From NCBI GenBank assembly GCA_903828035.1, contig CAIKKV010000528.1, positions 1-11,127 on the forward strand: a stretch of 11,127 nucleotides of DNA, written 5' to 3'. A program made the translations under genes and the position numbers. Below the pieces are notes generated by a model that saw nothing but the letters and a program-made list of their open reading frames with translations, had not been told where the DNA came from and made no database searches. Origin of the DNA: an uncultured bacterium. GTDB lineage: Bacteria > Verrucomicrobiota > Kiritimatiellia > CAIKKV01. Positions 6,974 through 11,127 of this stretch are shown here, piece after piece; the stretch's first letter is position 1, and every line of letters starts with the position of its first letter.

Positions 6974-8934
6974 AAGCGAGCGCCTACCCGCCGCTGGTCG
7001 TCGACGGCATGACCATCCCGGTGATGGCCGTGCACACGGTCATCGTGGGCTCCGGCGCCGCGGGCCTGAATGCGGCCGTCCAGCTGAAGCGGCAGGGCGT
7101 GGACGATCTGCTGGTGCTGACCGAAGGGCTCGACCAGGGCACTTCCATCAACACCGGCAGCGACAAGCAAACCTACTACAAGCTGGGGATGATCGGCGCG
7201 GAGGCGGATGCGCCCGCGCTGATGGCCGAGTCGTATGTCGGCGCCGGCGGCATGCACGGCGACCTCGCCCTCGTCGAGGCCGCCCTCTCGCCCCGCGCCT
7301 TCCTGAACCTGGTCAACCTGGGCGTTCCCTTCCCGCACGACAAGTACGGGCAGTACGTGGGCTACAAGACGGACCACGATCCGCGCCAGCGGGCCACCTC
7401 GATCGGCCCCTACACCTCGCGCGAAATGTGCCTCGCCCTGATCCGCGAGCTGAAGCGGCTGGCCATCCCCGTGCGGGAAAAGCGCCGGGTGGTCTCGCTG
7501 CTGACCGTGGGCGGCAAGTCCGCTCGCCGGGCGGCCGGCGTGCTGGCCATGACCGCCGGGGGCGGGCTGGAAGCCTATGCGGCCGAAAACGTCGTCTATG
7601 CGGTGGGCGGGCCGGGCGGCCTCTACAAGGCCAGCGTCTACCCCCCCTGCCACACCGGGGCCCTCGGCACGGCCCTGCTCGCCGGCGCGCGCGCCCAGGG
7701 CCTTCCGCTGTCGCAATTCGGCATGGCCTCGGTGAAGTTCCGCTGGAACGTCTCGGGCACCTACATGCAGGTGATCCCCCGCTTTGTCAGCACCGACGCG
7801 GACGGCGCAAGCCACCCCCGCGAGTTCCTGCTGGAAAACGTCGAGAAGGTCGGCGACCTGCACAGCCTGGTGTTCCTGAAAGGGTACCAGTGGCCGTTCG
7901 ACTCCCGGAAGCTGCCAGACGGCTCCTCGCTGATCGACATCCTGGTCTACATCGAGACCGTCCAGCGCGGCCGGCGGGTGTTCCTGGACTTCCGGCGGAA
8001 TCCGGACCGCTACACGACGGCCGGGCTGAACGTGGAGGCCCGCGAGTACCTGCTCAAGTCGGGAGCGACGCAGGCCACGCCTCTGGCGCGGCTGAAGCAT
8101 ATGAACCCCAAGGCCGTCGAGCTGTACCGCGACCACGGCATCGACCTGGCGAAGGAGCCCCTCGAAATCGCGGTCTGCGCCCAGCACCAGAACGGCGGGC
8201 TGGCGGGCACGATCTGGTGGGAGTCGGTGAACCTCCCCCACCTGTTTCCCGTCGGCGAGGTGAACGGCTCCCACGGCGTGGCGCGGCCGGGCGGCTCGGC
8301 CCTGAACGCCGGCCAGGTCGGCTCGCTGCGGGCCGCCACCCGCATCGCCCATGTCTACGGCGGGCGGACGCTTTCCGATAAGGCCGTCCGGGCCGCGGCG
8401 GCCGCCGCCGCCCGCGACCTGCTGGCCTGGCTGAAAACCGGGGAGGCGGGCGGCGCGGACTGGAAGGCGGAGCGGCAGGAGCTACAGGCGCGCATGAGCC
8501 GGGCGGGGGCGCATATCCGCTCGCGCGCGGAGCTGAAGGCGGCCGTGAGCGAGGCCCGGGCGCAGTGGAAGCGCCTGGAGGCGAAGGGCTGCCGCTGCGC
8601 GCGGCGCGACCGGGGCGAGGCGCTCACCACCCGCCAGCTGGCCTTCGCGCAGCTGGTGATCCTGGACGCCATCCGCTTTGAAGTGGAGTCGGAAGTCGGC
8701 AGCCGCGGCTCGTCGATGGTGCTCGCGCCGAATGGCCAGCCGCCCCATGCCAAACTGGGGACGGATTGGCATTTCACCCAGGAAGATATCACATTCAGGG
8801 ACAAGGTCCTGGAAACATCGGCCGCCGGAGCGGCCATCGCCCACCGCTGGGCGCCCCGCCGGCCCATCCCCTCCACCGAGGCCTGGTTCGAGACCCTCTG
8901 GTCCGATTACAGGAGCGGCCTTATCTACAAGTAA
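6970..8934 (+). CDS. FAD-dependent oxidoreductase of the fumarate reductase / L-aspartate oxidase type
   Basis: Encodes 654 aa. It starts at GTG 6970, sharing GTGA with the SDR stop, with GGAG at 6961-6964 and 5-nt spacing; translational coupling is likely. The FAD-binding start is IVGSGAAGLNAA (25-36). The middle carries the capping-domain region. QHQNGG (405-410) sits where succinate/fumarate flavoproteins have their HYxMGG active-site motif, and GEVNGSHGVARPGGSAL (429-445) matches the GE...HG..R.GG FAD/catalytic loop, including an Arg (R439). The C-terminal ~190 residues are helical and charged, like the flavoprotein C-terminal domain, with an extended tail. No Fe-S or membrane-anchor subunit gene is next to it. 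The N-terminus has no Tat signal, so it should act in the cytoplasm. It probably performs a two-electron dehydrogenation or reduction of a C-C bond in the same pathway as the OYE fusion. Substrate unknown. Confidence 0.85.
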   Translation: MKASAYPPLVVDGMTIPVMAVHTVIVGSGAAGLNAAVQLKRQGVDDLLVLTEGLDQGTSINTGSDKQTYYKLGMIGAEADAPALMAESYVGAGGMHGDLALVEAALSPRAFLNLVNLGVPFPHDKYGQYVGYKTDHDPRQRATSIGPYTSREMCLALIRELKRLAIPVREKRRVVSLLTVGGKSARRAAGVLAMTAGGGLEAYAAENVVYAVGGPGGLYKASVYPPCHTGALGTALLAGARAQGLPLSQFGMASVKFRWNVSGTYMQVIPRFVSTDADGASHPREFLLENVEKVGDLHSLVFLKGYQWPFDSRKLPDGSSLIDILVYIETVQRGRRVFLDFRRNPDRYTTAGLNVEAREYLLKSGATQATPLARLKHMNPKAVELYRDHGIDLAKEPLEIAVCAQHQNGGLAGTIWWESVNLPHLFPVGEVNGSHGVARPGGSALNAGQVGSLRAATRIAHVYGGRTLSDKAVRAAAAAAARDLLAWLKTGEAGGADWKAERQELQARMSRAGAHIRSRAELKAAVSEARAQWKRLEAKGCRCARRDRGEALTTRQLAFAQLVILDAIRFEVESEVGSRGSSMVLAPNGQPPHAKLGTDWHFTQEDITFRDKVLETSAAGAAIAHRWAPRRPIPSTEAWFETLWSDYRSGLIYK

Positions 8935-8958
8935 CCGGTTCGATCAAAACAGGCCTTT

Positions 8959-9753
8959 ATGCAACTTGGAATCTGCATCGACATCGACAACTTGAACGCG
9001 GCCAAGGCCGCCGGGTTTGATTACGCCGAAATGGGCTGCCACACCCTGATGGCCGACAAGGGCGAGGCGGACTTTTCCCCGGTCCGGAAAAAGCTGCTGG
9101 CCTCGCCCCTTCCCATCGAGGCCTTCAACGTCTTCGTTCCAGGCGCCTTGAAGGTGACCGGCCCCGACGTCAACCTGGCGGCCGTGGGCGCCCATATGGA
9201 AACCGTCCTGCGGCGGGCCTCCGAGGTGGGCGCCAAAATCATGGTCTTCGGCAGCGGCGGCGCGCGAACAGCGCCGGATGGCTGGCCGGTCGAAAAGGCC
9301 CGCGCCCAGTTCGTGCTGGCCGCCCGGCTGGCCGGCGAAACCGCGGCCCGTCATGGCGTGACCGTTGCGCTGGAGCCCCTGTTCAAGAAGGCCTGCAACT
9401 TTTTCAACCGGACCGGCCAGGGCATCGCCTTCGTCGATGAGGTCGCGCATCCGAACCTTCGCCTGCTGACCGACCTTTATCACATGGCCTGGGAAAACGA
9501 GCCGTTTGAAAACCTGATCCTGGCGGGCCCGCGCCTCGCGCATATGCATGTGGCCACGCCCACGCTTCCCGAAACGGGCACGGATGACGGGCCGGGCTAC
9601 GACCTGCCCCGCTTCCTGGCCGTCCTGGGAAAAACCGGCTACCGCGGCCGCATCAGCGTGGAGGACAACCCCAAGCTGTTGGCCAAATCCGGGCTGCCCC
9701 TGGAAACGGTCTACACGGCTGTGCGCCGGCATGTTGCGGACGCCGTGAAAAGC

Positions 9754-9768
<15 letters not shown>
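8959..9768 (+). CDS. Sugar phosphate isomerase/epimerase (xylose-isomerase-like TIM barrel)
   Basis: Encodes 269 aa, a usual size for the AP-endonuclease-2/xylose-isomerase-like family (PF01261). The metal-site pattern is complete: E139 in VALEPLF, D172 and H175 in TDLYHM, H197 in AHMHVA and E235 in SVEDN. These bind a divalent metal that helps shift a proton between neighbouring carbons of a keto- or aldo-sugar. Relatives include hydroxypyruvate isomerase, tagatose/psicose 3-epimerase and inosose dehydratase, and I cannot choose among them. It begins 24 nt after the FAD gene with only a weak AGG at 8951-8953 as ribosome binding site. It is the last gene of the operon. Its final codons and stop lie inside the 9-nt-period array starting at 9754. 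Confidence 0.87.

Positions 9769-11127
<1,359 letters not shown>

Noticed and set aside
6916..8352. Minus-strand open frame (478 aa) opposite the flavoprotein gene
   Set aside because: Composition is biased, with no motif or ribosome binding site; it is an antisense shadow.
6873..8381. Long plus-strand open frame (502 aa) overlapping the flavoprotein gene
   Set aside because: The product is Arg/Pro/Gly-rich with no recognisable fold; the overlapping frame encodes a clear FAD enzyme with start and ribosome binding site.
8933..8940. Palindrome AACCGGTT after the flavoprotein stop
   Set aside because: Eight bases with no loop is expected by chance at this GC content and no terminator features follow.

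Overview
The window is about 11.1 kb of GC-rich, tightly packed bacterial DNA. It carries eight protein-coding genes, two of them cut by the window edges, and no RNA gene, insertion sequence or CRISPR array that I can see. The longest non-coding stretch is about 90 bases. The mix of a heparinase II/III-type lyase, several sugar-acid-type oxidoreductases and a discoidin-like C-terminal domain, with an enolase carrying the 'GGAHSDAP' variant, suggests the Planctomycetes-Verrucomicrobia-Chlamydiae group (Kiritimatiellota, Lentisphaerota or Verrucomicrobiota). This is inference from protein style, not a database result.

Layout. (1) Bases 2-373, + strand: the 3' end of a gene whose product ends in a beta-sandwich, carbohydrate-binding-like domain. 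(2) Bases 374-419: a short convergent gap holding a 9-nt-period repeat array that folds into a long hairpin. (3) Bases 420-2480, - strand: a heparinase II/III-family polysaccharide or oligosaccharide lyase without a signal peptide. (4) Bases 2481-2571: a divergent control region with a perfect 9+4+9 inverted repeat and candidate promoters in both directions. (5) Bases 2572-9768, + strand: a five-gene operon with gaps of -4 to 24 nt. It encodes an Old Yellow Enzyme (OYE)/GltD-type fusion reductase of 868 aa, a D-2-hydroxyacid dehydrogenase, a short-chain dehydrogenase (SDR), a fumarate-reductase/aspartate-oxidase-like flavoprotein and a xylose-isomerase-like TIM-barrel isomerase/epimerase. (6) Bases 9754-9801: a second 9-nt-period array at the 3' end of the operon. 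(7) Bases 9856-11127, + strand: enolase with its own ribosome binding site and probable promoter, cut a few codons before its end.

How the genes may work together. The operon pairs two ene-type flavoenzymes (OYE and fumarate-reductase-like) with two NAD(P)-dependent alcohol/keto dehydrogenases and an aldose-ketose-type isomerase, next to a divergently transcribed uronide lyase. The simplest reading is an intracellular catabolic route for an unusual sugar, uronic acid or cyclic polyol, possibly involving reduction of a C=C bond such as the one a lyase leaves behind. The substrate cannot be read from sequence. The two points most worth a second look are the pair of 9-nt-period arrays that overlap stop codons and share a GGTC register, and the composition of the redox operon under an apparent operator palindrome.
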